Shown one piece after another: positions 34,356 to 46,732 of a stretch of DNA of 64,000 bases. Numbering within the stretch: position 1 is the first letter of the stretch; the number at the start of each line of letters is the position of its first letter. Below the pieces are notes generated by a model. The model was not told the DNA's origin. It saw only the letters and a list, made by a program, of their open reading frames with translations, and made no database searches. The translations under genes were made by a program, and so were the position numbers. Source of the DNA: Isoperla grammatica (taxonomy: Eukaryota; Arthropoda; Insecta; Plecoptera; Perlodidae); NCBI GenBank assembly GCA_945910005.1, contig OX246737.1:83133406-83197405 (forward strand). Reading direction: 5' to 3'.

Positions 34356-35394
34356 AGGACATCGAAACCCTAGCTCTATTTGATTTCCATAACATCTATT
34401 GATTTATTTTAATTATTATAGCAAAAACTAGAACCCTCATACCCACTCCAGGAATTAGCTATAAATTATTTTCGAGTTGATAATATTCCCTTGAGCGCAG
34501 CCGTTTTTAAGGTCGTGACGTAGCTTTTACTAGTCCCATGCCGCTAGGATCGGCGAGAGACGCGATATGTCGTACGCGCGTGTATTTACCCTGTCATAGC
34601 AAACGAACTATTAGCGGTAGCTCACTGAACTCAATTACACGTTAATCTGCAATGTTTTCTCGTCCTACTTAATGCTTCAACGAGAAGAATATCTAACTAA
34701 CGTAATGGGAAAAATTGATTTTAAATAAACCAAGTTTTCCGTATTAGCTTGCATATTTCAAAGTCTGGTTAGTATATTTTGCAAAGACATTTTTGCCATT
34801 TTAGAAGGCTTGACATAATACGACATGCACGAAGAATGATTAAAAAAATACGGTATTTCGATATTAAAGATAACCCGCAAGCAGTGATTTAATGAATAAG
34901 TGTTGGTATTTGACATTTACCTGAGCAACTAGCCTGGCTGGAGAAGGTTGTCAGCGGTGGCTAGGAGGTGGTTGGTCCGCAAAGCATTTCCAAAAACATC
35001 AGGTCTAGTTTTCTTGGTAGCAGCAGTTGGTTCGATTTTTTATTTATTTACCTTTTAATCACTCACAGCGAATGCAACAATGATATAACACTTAATAAAA
35101 CTTAATATTACATTCGTTTCAATGTCGATTTACTGCTGCAGATCATAACTATAATGTTCAGCTTATGGAGAGTTATGATATTTTGTATTTACTATAGAAT
35201 TTGTATTTACTAATAGAAAAGTATGTTTGTAATCTGCCCAGGGCCAACATTCTTCATGTGACTAACGAGTTATTTTGGTATAAGGGTAAGTGGCTGACAG
35301 GTGGGGGAGGGGGGATGTCTGAGGGCTGGAAGTAGGACTAAATTACAGCAACAACATCATGACAAAAAAAACTCGAAATAACTCTTCATTTAGG

Positions 35395-35470
35395 GATGCC
35401 GACTGCCAATAGCGGGTATCGAACCGACAACCTGGCGAATGAGAGGCTTGTGTGCTAGTACATTTGAGTA
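35395..35470 (-). repeat. tRNA-like SINE head fragment
   Basis: On the minus strand GGTTCGATACC (35415-35425) is a perfect RNA polymerase III B-box. An A-box-like TAGCACACAAG lies upstream but is poor. The arrangement suggests a decayed tRNA-derived SINE; it does not fold as an intact tRNA gene by inspection. Confidence 0.5.
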
Positions 35471-35777
35471 GTGTATGTACTCAAAGCTAAACTATCAGCT
35501 ATTGTACATTTTACTTTGTACATTATCCCTATTGTACAATATATTGGGTACAATTATACTCAAAGCTAAAACATTGTACTTTGAACTTTATTCCTATTGT
35601 ACACTAACATACTGGGTACAATTTGTCTGATATCATTATTCTTCATGTTCTGCTGGTTAATGTTTTTGGAATGTGTACTAAACGATAGCACGTCAAGAGT
35701 AGCTGGACAACACCAACGCTGAAGCGCAGTGCGGGCGTAAAAATAGTGATACAACGTGGATACATATCACATAACTG

Positions 35778-36461
35778 CAGTGGCGTAACTAGGAATTATT
35801 TCGGGGGGGGTTTTTAGGGAAAAGTCAGATGAGGGGACTTAAAGGGGTCTGGGGCGCAGCCCCAGCCGCCGGAGGCCATTTCGCCGAAGGCGAAATTTTT
35901 TTCACTTCTATAATTATTTCGTGCCTTTTGGACTCAAAGAATACTACTCGAACCACTACTCATTTGTTTGTATTATATTGAAGTTACAGTGTTACAGTAG
36001 GTATTAATAGTTCTAAATAAGAATTGCATAGAAATTGTGTTTTTAATGTTTTATGATTGTTCAATATAATCTCAACATAAAGTGAAACATTGTGGTCACA
36101 AGTCACATACGTTATTGAAATTTTAATTCACAGACTGTGATATTGTAATATTAGATTAATGCATTTTTATTTAAAGGTACCCTCACTTTTACTGGTTCGA
36201 GCGAAAGGTGTATTAGTTGTAGATGAATACATAAATAATACAATTGAATTATTGAAAGAAATTATACATCTCATCTAAGTGACGTGGTATGATAAATATA
36301 ATAACAATGTTGTTTGTTGCGATTGTTATACACGGAAGTGGTTTAAGGATCTTACAATATAGTATTAAGTAAATGAAGTATTAAGTAAAATCATTCTCGA
36401 TGTAGTTTCGGGGGGGGTTTAAACCCCCTAAACCCCCCCCCCCCCCTTAGTTACGCCACTG
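35778..36461. mobile_element. Non-autonomous hAT-type transposon (684 bp), nested
   Basis: The inverted ends CAGTGGCGTAACTA (left) and TAGTTACGCCACTG (right) are perfect over 14 bp, followed by G-rich/C-rich runs, and flanked by identical 8 bp repeats CATAACTG at 35770-35777 and 36462-36469. It inserted into the interior of the foldback-like element close to its right arm. There is no transposase frame. It contains a GGGGCGCAGCCCC hairpin near 35851. Confidence 0.94.
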
Positions 36462-37364
36462 CATAACTGTACACACATCCAAACACAAATTACAATACCG
36501 TATTTTTTTAATAATTTTTCAAGCATGTCGTATTATGTCAAGCCTTCCAAAGTGGTAAAAATGTCGTCGGAAAATATACTAACCAGACTTTGGAATATGC
36601 GAGTTAATCTGGAAAACTTGGCTTATTTAAAATCAATTTTTCCCATAGCGTAAGTTAGATATTCTTCTCGTTGAAGCATTGAGTAGGACGGGAAAACATT
36701 GCAGATTAACGTTTAATTGTGTTCAGTGAGCTACCGCTAATAGTTCGTTTGCTATGACAGGGTAAATAGACGCGCGTACGACATATCGCGTACCCGCCGA
36801 TGCTAGCGGCACGGGACTAGTAAAAGCTACGTCACGACCATAAAAAACGGCCGCGCTCAAGGGAATATTATCACCTCGAAAATAATTTATAGCTAATTCC
36901 TGGAGTGGGTATGAGGATTCTAGTTTTCGCTATAATTTTTAAAATAAATCAATAGATGTTATGGATATTAAATAGAGCTAGGGTTTCGATGTCCTATAAA
37001 CGTTGTTTCAAAATTAGAAGCATGATAAACCAATTTGGAGCTAAACTTTTGTTTTTTTATATTCAAGATATAAAGATCAACGAAATAAGTTTTTAACTTT
37101 AATGAACGCAAAAGAAATAAGGTGGAAATTTACAATGTGCATAATAATTTAAAATACAAAAATATATGTGTAAGACATATCTCATGAGTCACTATCTATA
37201 AAAGTAAGATGTAAGCCCCTCCTCGTGGTGACCGGTGACCAAGAGGGCGCTCGTGCATATCTTTCTTATTTTTTTTTATTTTTTATTTTTTTATTTATTT
37301 AAGGGTTTCTATAAAGCATTACAATTTGTATGATATTATTTTTACTATTTACAGGTAAAAATGC

Positions 37365-37560
37365 TTGATGCCCTTGGCCCTTGGCCCTTGGCTTATTCAT
37401 CGCCCGAATTCTTCATACTTTAATACCAATCGTCTTGTTATGTCCCGGCCCTATATGCAACCTTATTCAAGTGTGATGTACCTGTTACGGCCGACGCCAT
37501 ATGACTTAGTTATCGAGTACGTCGTTAAACTCCAAATGAATGACGGTCTATAAAAACGGA
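37365..37560 (+). repeat. Possible SINE-like dispersed repeat tail
   Basis: The stretch with GTGATGTACCTGTTACGGCC, CGACGCCATATGACTTAG and GTACGTCGTTAAACTCC resembles, from memory, the 3' part of a SINE-like family common in marine invertebrates. There is only one copy here, so I cannot confirm it from the window. The 62-residue frame across it is not considered a gene. Nothing is recognised between 36996 and 37364. Confidence 0.3.
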
Positions 37561-38735
37561 ATATTGGTTCACGTGGGTAAACATTGTTTACAATGTTCAA
37601 TGCGGATGCCATTCTTGAACACCAACCACGTACAGCGATGTCAACCATTATATTGGGCTTAAGTCACCCAGAACACTTACAACTTCGCGAGGATGTTTAC
37701 AAAGGACATAAGTGTGGTCATGTCTTAGTACGAGCAGAGGCAACACATGGGTATTACATGGGTGTATCTCACAATAGATCGGTACATTTTCCATGAGCAC
37801 TTGCGCATAATCTATATTTTATACGATCTTGAGCAGTTGTTACATGTCCAGGTTTCATCATTTTTTGATAATTGCATAGTTCCCCTTGGTCTTTAGGGCT
37901 TCTATTTCTCCGTAGTTTAAGTGACGACTCAAGGAAAACCGATCGTTTCATGAAGATAATCACGAAATTTTAGCTCAATGAGTCCTCCAACCACTTCACA
38001 CTAGAGGTTTGGTCATCTTTTCTTTTGAATCGAGGCAATGTAGCAAATTGCTTTGGTGAAAAGGGTTGGCTGGTAGAAGCAGCCTTATGGAAAACATAAT
38101 GCAAATGACGTTTTTTCTTGTTTTTGTCTGCTTTCCTGTGAAGATGAGAGAGAAAAAGGCGATGAGACAGGAAAACGTGCTAGGGGAGATAAAAAGATTC
38201 TAAAAATAAACGCAAAAGGGAGATTTTGCATTTTTGCTCTCTTTGTTTAAAAGCAAACAAAAGTGCGACACGCATTACATAGTGCACTGGAAGACAAAGG
38301 ATGACGGGGAAAGTAATTACTCGGAAGTTATAGATCAATTTACAATGCGTCTTCGCATTTGTTATTTCTGCCGTCTCGGATACGACAGGAAAACAAAGCC
38401 CCATATGATCAGAGCACTTTTATTGCGTTTCAGAGGAACATCTAATAACATTTGGTAGGCGAGTGAATATCAAAATGATTGGAAGTCGGCGTTTCTATTT
38501 CCATTAAGATGTTAAAGTGGTATACATTTAAATAGGAAACAAAATGATGGGTTGTAGTTATTTTTTTTATTATTACACTTGAGCCGTAAATTCTAAACGT
38601 TGTTCCACTAAATATGACAGAATGTATATGATATCAATTATGTATTTTAGTTTAATGAATAAACGAGATTAGAATTAATAGATACACTATAATATGTCCC
38701 TTCAATAATGTAAGTAATAATAACAATACTAACAA
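37561..38735. other. Unique gap
   Basis: No supported feature. Short frames on both strands overlap one another at 38180-38458 and show no domain. Confidence 0.4.
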
Positions 38736-38775
38736 TAATGATAATAATGATGATAAAAATAATAATGAAAATAGT

Positions 38776-38864
<89 letters not shown>

Positions 38865-38866
38865 TA

Positions 38867-38933
<67 letters not shown>

Positions 38934-38945
38934 TAATAATAATAA
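38736..38945. repeat. AAT trinucleotide microsatellite
   Basis: Nearly uninterrupted AAT repeats, with a few AAA, AGT and GAT variants. They read as poly-Ile on one strand and poly-Tyr on the other, which explains the frames there. Confidence 0.97.
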
Positions 38946-39539
38946 ATTAAATTAAATATAAAAAAATAACGATTTAAATGACGGAAATTTGAACTAGAAT
39001 CAAAAAATGAATTCTGACACAGCAAAGGAAGTAAGGATATCAGAAAAGACTTAAGGCTATTCCTCCCCTTCGCACACAGTCTTGAAACATTTTTTTTACA
39101 AGCTACAACAACAAAATATCATCACCCGAGTCACCCCGAGTAAGACCAGAAAAAAAAGAAAAACTTGTTTCTACGCGTACCGGCCGTATACACTTCCAAC
39201 TTTACGGTGCTGGCTCAACGGTTATAAGATACTAAATGTGACGTTTTAAATGTTTTTCTCGATTTAAAATACTTATGAAATAATGACTTTGAAATTACAT
39301 GGCTGTAGCATAAATAGGGACTAAACTACAACAATTTTTGTGTACCAATAAATAAACGAGTAAAAATTGGAAATTTTTCGATTATAAATGTACGTGGAAA
39401 GAACTGAAACTCATGCCTCAAACTTCTTAGCCATTATAAGGCATTCTTTACGTATAATTGAGAATTGACTTGAAGCCTCCAGCACTGTTACTCATCAAAA
39501 TGTCAGAGAGCAAAAAAGTACGAATTAGGTGACGTTAGA

Positions 39540-39684
39540 GGAGCGAGCGACACGAAATTGCTCCCACAGTGTCTGTAACTCGACTGCCCAGTAACTCGGC
39601 TGCCTGCTGAACCTCGGCTCGGCGGGGTGAGGAGATGTTAGTGTGGTCACATTGCGTCATATATAAACAGCTGATAATGATTAA
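39540..39684 (+). promoter_or_regulatory. Promoter-like patch with TATA box, abutting a transposon
   Basis: A CpG-containing stretch (GAGGAGCGAGCGACACG to CTCGGCTCGGCGGGG) is followed by TATATAAA at 39660-39667. The TTAA-type element begins at 39685, 17 bp downstream, where a start site would be expected. No adjacent gene could be recognised, so this remains a sequence-only suggestion. Confidence 0.3.
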
Positions 39685-40531
39685 GTTGAATCTACCCCCC
39701 CTGAAAAAACACTTTTGCTAGGAATTACTTGTAAATCTGTATGTGTGACGTCTGAAGTGTACCCCTCCGCCCCCCCACTACCACAACTCCGACCGACCTC
39801 CGCGCGCTTCGTTCGTTCTGATTTCAGTCGAGCGCTGGCTCTGGTCAAAGCAAGGTCACACCCAACGAGGCACCGCTCCGCTTACTTGGTGTCATGTTTC
39901 CCTCCAATACTTGGATTGCATCTGTACATTTGCGTTCTCAACTACTGTTGAGCAGTGCTAGGACATAAGGAGACAATTACTTTGCGCAAATTACCTGTCT
40001 AGACCCGTAAAGTGGTTACGGCTGGACTGCGCCACGAGCAAACTGGTGCGCTTTACATCCGTGTACGTAGTTCACCAACACTCGAAAAGTTTTTTACGTA
40101 GGCTTGAGACTGCAAGCATTTTGGGAAGATAAGGGTCGAGCGCATGATATGCACTTTATTTCTTGTAAGTGACTCTTTTCATAATTAAGTTATGGAATAG
40201 TAAAAACAGCATATACTCAAGTGCCTTTTCACCGGGACACGAAAAAATTCATTAAAAAAAACTGGTGACATAATTGTGTTTTATAATTTTATACCATCAT
40301 TCCTAAGATAGCAACCTATAGCATACTACATTTTTGTGTAATTGACAAATGTGGTCTAGAGGTGCTGTTAAGTGTTACATGAACGTAAAGACTTTTGAAG
40401 CTATCGGTACACGTAAAAAATAAAAGTGTAATTTTTTTAAAACCACTTTTTGCAGACATTATATCAAAATTTATCAACCTTCATCAAAAAAACTGTATTT
40501 AAAAAAGTTAAGTTACCTAGATACCTTCACC
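39685..40531 (-). mobile_element. Non-autonomous TTAA-type DNA transposon, copy 1 (847 bp)
   Basis: It is flanked by TTAA at 39681-39684 and 40532-40535. The element is ~85-90 percent similar, in opposite orientation, to 57253-58079, and similarity stops at the TTAA on both sides in both copies. The ends are GTTGAATCTACC and, reversed, GGTGAAGGTATC, so a short imperfect inverted repeat is present. TTAA target duplications are typical of piggyBac and Kolobok superfamilies. No transposase is encoded. The minus strand label follows the orientation of copy 2. Confidence 0.88.
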
Positions 40532-40535
40532 TTAA

Positions 40536-42689
40536 ACAGTGTGTATCTTTGATAGTGGGCTGGAATGGCATAGCAGAGGCATTAAAATGAACTTCTTTAG
40601 GATAACGTCGATAGAGGAGCATCGAAAAAATGGTTAAGGTCCGCGGACATTTTCTGCGGTACAGAGGTATTTATGACCACTATTCAAGATAAAGTAATCA
40701 AGACTAACAATTACGAAATATAAATAATAAAAGACGTCACAGTGAATGATAAACGTAGAAAATATGATATGAATTGTGAAACAATTTTGAACATATCGTA
40801 TCTGGGTGCAAAATGCTTTGGCAAACAGATGATTGTCATAGGCATAACTATAAGTTGCAAACATTATACATAGAAAATTAGCCATAAAGTGATAACTTAT
40901 AAACACAAGCACTGCGTATTACAAATACAAGCCTGAAAAGGGATTAGAAAGTAAAGACTACAAATTATATTACGACTGGGCAGTTATAATAGAGCAAATC
41001 ATATATCACAATTCACCTGATATTATATTTATGGACAAGAAGAAACACGAAACAATTTTAATTGATGTTGCCGTTCCTTTATGCCACAATGTAGAGACAA
41101 CTTGGCGAGAAAAGATCAAGAGATATAAGGAGTTATCTTCTGAAATATAAAGGCTGTGGAAGCAGAATAATGTAACTGTTGTAACGTTAATTGTATCAGC
41201 AAATGGTATTTTTCCGCGAAAACTCCAGAACAGTATTAAACTAAATGGCCTCCAACCGAATGTATACATCGAGATACAAAAAGCAATAATTTTGAACACG
41301 TGTAGGATAGCTCGAACATTTTTGAACTGAGAAGAATGAAGACTTCAAGAAGTTCTTCATCCTGATAGTGGTTTTTGTGATTTCCACCATACGAAGAGCG
41401 AATGCTGGGATGAGTACAAATCGTCCACGACCGTACATAGTATAATATACAGTTAGTTGGTTTAGGAAAAATAATATGATCAATAATAATAATAATAATT
41501 AGTTCTATGTAGCGTTTAAGGTAAGCACAGAGAAATACTTGACATTTATGTCCGTACAACATGTTAAAAGGACTAATAAAACTTCCTATACGTAACAGTC
41601 TGCTTTAACTTTTGTTACCTTCATTTGTGTATAATGCAGTTGCGTGTTACACAGTCACAGTCACAGAAGCAGTCACAGAAGCAGTCACAGTCACAGTCAC
41701 ATGTATACATGGATGACATTCAGTGGACGAAAATATAATTGTTATCTCTTATAAGCTTCGTAGATATTAGGGGTATTACGTCACGGCTTACGTGTATGCT
41801 GTATTATGGAATTCATTTTGATATAATAACCTCAGCCTATGTTGAATATTGGGATGTCTGTGTTGGAAACAGAAATGAATGAAACACTAACGTTGGTAAT
41901 GTGTGTAATGTGAGTGTTTTGGCATTCGCATTTAACTTCCTATAATATTATTATTTTAAACAACGTTGTATTAATTTCTTAATTTAATTCATTATTTAAC
42001 ATTATTCATTATTTAACGAAAGATTGTATTAAATGAAATCTTAGTATTAAATACAAGAATGAACATCATTATGTAATTTCGTACATTCATCTCCATTATC
42101 TTGTCTTAATCAATTGTGAATCTTGCAGCACCTACCTACTGCCTACCTATGTACATACCTACACACCTAACTACCTATATCTATGCATTAACACATTCGT
42201 TTATTCATAAAGTTCCCGAGAGAAACATAACTGTATTTCAAATGGGAACTTGTATTGAAGGATACTTGTTACTGTCAATATCATTGGTGCATCATAAAGA
42301 GATATTTGTGCATTGATGGAAATGTACAACGTATCGTGAGAATACTTTTCCAGCACGTACTTGATAACTTTGTGGTCTTCCATGTATTAATTTCGTTTTC
42401 CCCTTTGAATTCCAGTTACGGAACAAGTGATTTATATTCAAAATGGTATTCCAATATTTGTTCGTAGATACATCCATCACAAATTGGTAGATAAAAAAAA
42501 AAAAAAAAATGGTCGTCGCTCCATTTCACCAAACCCGCTGAATCCTCTTCTCTTCTTTCTTTCACAGTTCTCCCTTTCACACTAATACTACGCAATGTCA
42601 ACAACACTGCTCAAACAATTATAACAACGGCAAACAGGTATATTTAGACATTTCCATGAATTCAGTAACGGGATTAATTAATTCCGCAT
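40536..42689. other. Unique gap with a short CAGTCA-type repeat
   Basis: No gene is recognised. At 41655-41702 there is a small hexanucleotide-type run of CACAGTCACAG and CAGAAGCAGTCACAG. Short overlapping frames at 41006-41562 are AT-rich and have no domain. Confidence 0.4.
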
Positions 42690-42699
42690 GTCCTTGCGT

Positions 42700-42900
42700 C
42701 AAAACATCGAGATCACCCCCTCCCCTGCCTCCCTCCCTCCCCCCCCCCCCCCTCTCAACCGGTTGTTGGAGGGTGCAGGGCTCCATCAGCTTCCACGGCG
42801 TCGGGTCGACCAGTCGTCTAGTATCCTCAGCGACGCCGACCTCGCGCGCCGAGGCGCTCCGTGGCTTTACCGCGCGTCTTTCAATCGCTCAGCACGATTC
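42700..42900. promoter_or_regulatory. CpG-rich, promoter-like patch
   Basis: A C/T tract (about 42715-42758) is followed by AACCGGTTG and a CpG-dense run (GACGCCGACCTCGCGCGCC). The composition contrasts strongly with the AT-rich flanks. This could be a promoter and 5' exon on the plus strand, but I can name no gene. Two plus-strand frames of about 90 residues cross it without recognisable domains. Confidence 0.3.
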
Positions 42901-43482
42901 TACAAAACACGTAATATTTCGGTCGTGAAAGTATTAAACATCGAATGTTATATTGTGCTGTGTAAAACTTGATTGATTTTGTTAACTAGAGTTTAGGTGC
43001 AACTGTACTTGTCAAATTCGTGTTCGAAAAAATGTTCTTAATAATTTGCACAACAAGATAACAATACTGTTCGTTGTTAATTAGTTCATTTAAGGGTATT
43101 TCAAATTTGATTCAATCTTTTAAGAGTGTTAACGTGTGTTTTAAAACAACAATGTGTATTCAAAATTTGGTTATATTTTCTGGTGTATTTTAACTAAGTG
43201 CCAAAAACTAAATAACCGCTATAGTATTGTGTACAGTAAAAAAATTGGTGTTTAGTTTTACTTTGGTTTGACTCTCAATCAGTGTTTATTTAACGTTGCC
43301 ACGTGAAAATCATTACTTATTTTAAAATTTATTATTCACCTTTGCTATAGAGTTCTGAAAAAGTTTCAAAGCAAACGAAATAAGAACAGCCATGTTTAGC
43401 TCCAGGAGATAAAAGGCTTTATATCTTGACGATCTTCCTACACATTGCGGTAAGTTTAAAACAGTACTTAACGTGTGCAAAA

Positions 43483-43536
43483 ATGAGTGTACCTTCCAAT
43501 GCCGCTATAGGTCTCCTTTTGTTCTGTTCCAATGAG
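43483..43536 (+). CDS. Candidate first coding exon (very weak)
   Basis: ATG at 43483, in the context AAAAATGAG, opens 18 codons (MSVPSNAAIGLLLFCSNE) that end in phase 0 at a strong donor GAG|GTAAGT (43537). A second donor-like GCG|GTAAGT stands at 43450, and both are followed by the same TTTAAAA. The peptide is hydrophobic, like the start of a signal peptide. No downstream exon was recognised, so the product is unknown. Confidence 0.2.
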
Positions 43537-43609
43537 GTAAGTTTAAAATAAATAAAATAGAATACACTTAATATATTATTGAAGTAATGGGCTTATGTTT
43601 CCTGGGAAT

Positions 43610-43805
43610 ATCTGTCATAGGGTGCACCCCATGCTTTTCCTGACGTGGCCCTCTTCAGGTGACCGAGGGTTGTTAGTATAGGACTCAATCGTATTTATAG
43701 CTGAGGAAAACCTCGGGAAAAACCTTCTGTCAGGATTGCCGGTGGCCGAAATCGAGCCAGAAGCCTCCCGAATTAGGATGTAGCGACTTACCGTTCAGCT
43801 AGCTC
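43610..43805 (-). repeat. tRNA-derived SINE
   Basis: On the minus strand, TAGCTGAACGG (43791-43801) matches the polymerase III A-box, and GGCTCGATTTC (43748-43758) is a B-box with two changes. They are followed by CCCGAGGTTTTCCTCAGC (about 43700-43717), a tail type shared with the SINE at 63430-63565. Boundaries are approximate. Confidence 0.7.
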
Positions 43806-43889
43806 GATCGCGTGCACGTCATACTATTCCAAGGGTGGTGCAGAAGAACTGTCGAGCGAGCAAGAGCCAGTAGACGTAGCAAGTAGCAA

Positions 43890-44572
43890 GCGTCACCTTT
43901 AGACCTTTATGGCACTTTGTTCGTTTTTTGTTTTTGTTTTTATGTCTGTCGATAGCGGTCGAACGGAAAGTCCGATCAACTTGAAATTTAGACCATCCAC
44001 AAGCCTCGATGTGGATTGAAGGTGTATAGTTTTGTGACAAAATCGTTTGAAAAGTTACAAAGTTACACCATAGCTACAACAACATATTTTTCTGAAACAA
44101 AATGACAGCAAAATGTGAGATAGCCATATTTTTACAAGTATTGGCAAAGTTACACAAAAGTTACTCTAAAATATTTTTCTGAAACACAGTAACGGCAAAA
44201 TGTGAGGTGGCTATATTATAGTAAATTTTTGTTTGGACCCGAATATACGTATTTGAACGCGATATGATACGTATACGAGCCAAAAATTACATTTATATTG
44301 CTGTCAATAAGTGTTAGTAACGGTGGCGGACCGTGTTGAAAACACTAAACAGAATGACAACGAAAATTCTTAGCAACGCACATTGCACTGCATTCAACAA
44401 TGTCGGAAAGTATAATAGCTATGGAAATTAGACAATTTTTGCAATGCACATTCTTGAATTGTTGTTAATTGTTGTTTATAGTAGCTTTGAGAACTATTCG
44501 CCACAAGTTTCGTAGATATGGTCGCGCTCGCTTATCAACGCGTCATACAGAGCGTTTTCCTAGTTATTAAAC
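43890..44572 (-). repeat. Dispersed ~710 bp repeat family, near full-length copy E
   Basis: In minus orientation it begins at 44572 with CTAGGAAAACGCTCTG and ends near 43893 at AAGTGCCATAAAGG after the A-rich (here T-rich on plus) tract. It shares all landmarks of copies A, B and D with about 10 percent differences and small deletions. Nothing recognisable follows in 44573-45831. Confidence 0.88.
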
Positions 44573-45831
44573 AATTGTTTACGGATTAGCAACCAGATTC
44601 TAGCTACTGAAACTTTTATATGAAGATTTTTTATATCCGTGATACGAACGATATTGTCAAAATCAATATTATTACATATAATTTCCCTAGGGTAACAGAC
44701 TAGCAATCAACCACTCCTTTCATGTGATGATATTTACTCTGATTGTCGACATATGAGCGTGTGGATTTAGAGCGATATGTATATCGTATTTGAAACAATT
44801 CCGTGACTTAATCTTGCACTTATTCAGAAGTTAAACTATATCGACACTATTTTAAGTGCAAGTAGTTCATCTTAAAGCCACTGTACTTATTTTGACGAAA
44901 TTGTCATAACTGGCTTCATTTTAATCTAGGAGCGCCCCAACCTAAACTATGTATCATATTGAGCTATCATTAGCGGTATGAGCAGTAAACTAGGATGTAC
45001 ATTATAAAGAAAATAAATCCGACGAGTTGTTAAAAACAAGGTTGAAATTTCTTCAATACGTTACTGTTGTTAAACTGTGTTCCTAAAATATGAATAGACA
45101 CATAATTATAAAAATGGAATCTTACAGCTTCATAAATACATATACCCAAGTTTCACGCGAATTCATAGTCGCGAGAACAGCTAGTTAAAATAAAATTAAT
45201 ACTCACAAGAAAAAAATGTATACTTTTGTTCTTGTACTTATACTGTGAAAAATACGACAGTGAACTATTGAACAAGTAATACGTTCCGTCGCGTCGTATT
45301 CTCTCTGGTGTTTTGCACTTCGCTTACTGCATCGCTTACTGAACAGTGGACACAGCCTCAAAGAATATTAGGTTTTCGAAAGTATGTTGTTACAGATTAT
45401 GCCGAAGACGTTGAAGACACATTTTTTTTCTTCAAGCGGCTCCACAATTTTCAGCTCTATTCCAAATGCTACGCTAGAACGGCCCTTTGAAAATAATTCC
45501 AATATCTAGTATATCAACAGCTTAAAACAAGTCAGCTTCCCAATTCCCAAGCTGCTCATTATTTTATTGATGTAAAGAAGAATACTGTACGAAGTGGCCG
45601 TGTTTTATCACTGTCAGGCGTGGTTTCTGCACAGGTTAAAATCCCGGTTTGGGTATTGTTGTCAGGAACATTTTCTTCTTCATCCTAACTTATCACACAC
45701 TAATCGTCTTTGCAAGCCAACAGCAAAAAAACAACAAACAAAAACAAATAGCAAACAAACAAACTTCATATAACAACCATAAACAAATCCTATGATTAAT
45801 TCGACTGTGCATCTGATCCTAAGAGTACATT

Positions 45832-46360
45832 TACATTCATTGAGTTTATTAATAAAGATGGTACATTCATTGAGTTTATTAATAAAGATGGTACATTCAT
45901 TGAGTTTATTAATAAAGATGGTACATTCATTGAGTTTATTAATAAAGATGGTACATTCATTGAGTTTATTAATAAAGATGGTACATTCATTGAGTTTATT
46001 AATAAAGATGGTACATTCATTGAGTTTATTAATAAAGATGGTACATTCATTGAGTTTATTAATAAAGATGGTACATTCATTGAGTTTATTAATAAAGATG
46101 GTACATTCATTGAGTTTATTAATAAAGATGGTACATTCATTGAGTTTATTAATAAAGATGGTACATTCATTGAGTTTATAAATAAAGATGGTACATTCAT
46201 TGAGTTTATTAATAAAGATGGTACGTTCATTGAGTTTATTAATAAAGATGGTACATTCATTGAGTTTATTAATAAAGATGGTACATTCATTGAGTTTATT
46301 AATAAAGATGGTACATTCATTGAGTTTATTAATAAAGATGGTACGTTCGTTGATTTTATC
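45832..46360. repeat. 30 bp minisatellite, ~17 nearly identical units
   Basis: Units read TACATTCATTGAGTTTATTA and ATAAAGATGG in series, with only a few substitutions over 17 copies, so the expansion is recent. Each unit carries AATAAA on the plus strand. Frames of 129 (plus) and 174 residues (minus) result from the 10-codon period and are not genes. Confidence 0.97.
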
Positions 46361-46732
46361 TAATTGTGAAATCCTATGATGAAGTACTTAATTTTAAACA
46401 ATATATGTTTAATAATCAAGTGGTAAGTTCCTGAACTTCAGAGGAGCTGGTTGTCCGCAGATTACGGAGTGTATACGCTAGTATAAAAATACAAAAACAG
46501 ATCGTTTTAAGAATGAAAATAACATACCTAGCTAACGACAGATTTCAGTGTTTTTCTTAAAAAATTTGTTAGTGCTGATGATAGTTTTGACTTTAAAAAC
46601 ATATTATGTTTAAACAGTTCTATGTTCAAAGCCTTGACATTTGAGTTCCTCTTTCGTACTAATATACAGTATATACCGTTTGCAACGGTCTTTGGTTTTT
46701 GATGTACTTTGACGTTCGACGGTATCCATCAT

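Larger units (their letters stand above)
34356..36995. mobile_element. Foldback-like element with equal ~502 bp inverted arms
   Basis: The left arm 34356-34857 and right arm 36494-36995 are reverse complements with scattered substitutions and equal lengths. The outer ends are AGGACATCGAAACCCTAGC and its complement. A possible 4 bp ATAA duplication flanks the element, but in AT-rich DNA this is weak. The middle (~1.6 kb) has no coding capacity, a tRNA-like SINE fragment at 35395-35470 and a younger hAT insertion at 35778-36461. Long arms of this size occur in foldback and Polinton-type elements, but nothing else here supports Polinton. Confidence 0.75.

Noticed and set aside
35415..35425. tRNA gene
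   Set aside because: Only the B-box is good; the acceptor stem and A-box do not form, so a SINE remnant is preferred. The same applies to 43748-43801 and 63511-63562.
34356..36995. Polinton/Maverick transposon because of the long inverted ends
   Set aside because: No polymerase, integrase, protease or capsid-like frame is present and the element is far too short.
38729..39025. Poly-tyrosine and poly-isoleucine proteins
   Set aside because: They are readings of the AAT microsatellite.
45796..46379. Leucine-rich repeat-like frames with period 10
   Set aside because: Artefact of the 30 bp array; both strands open.
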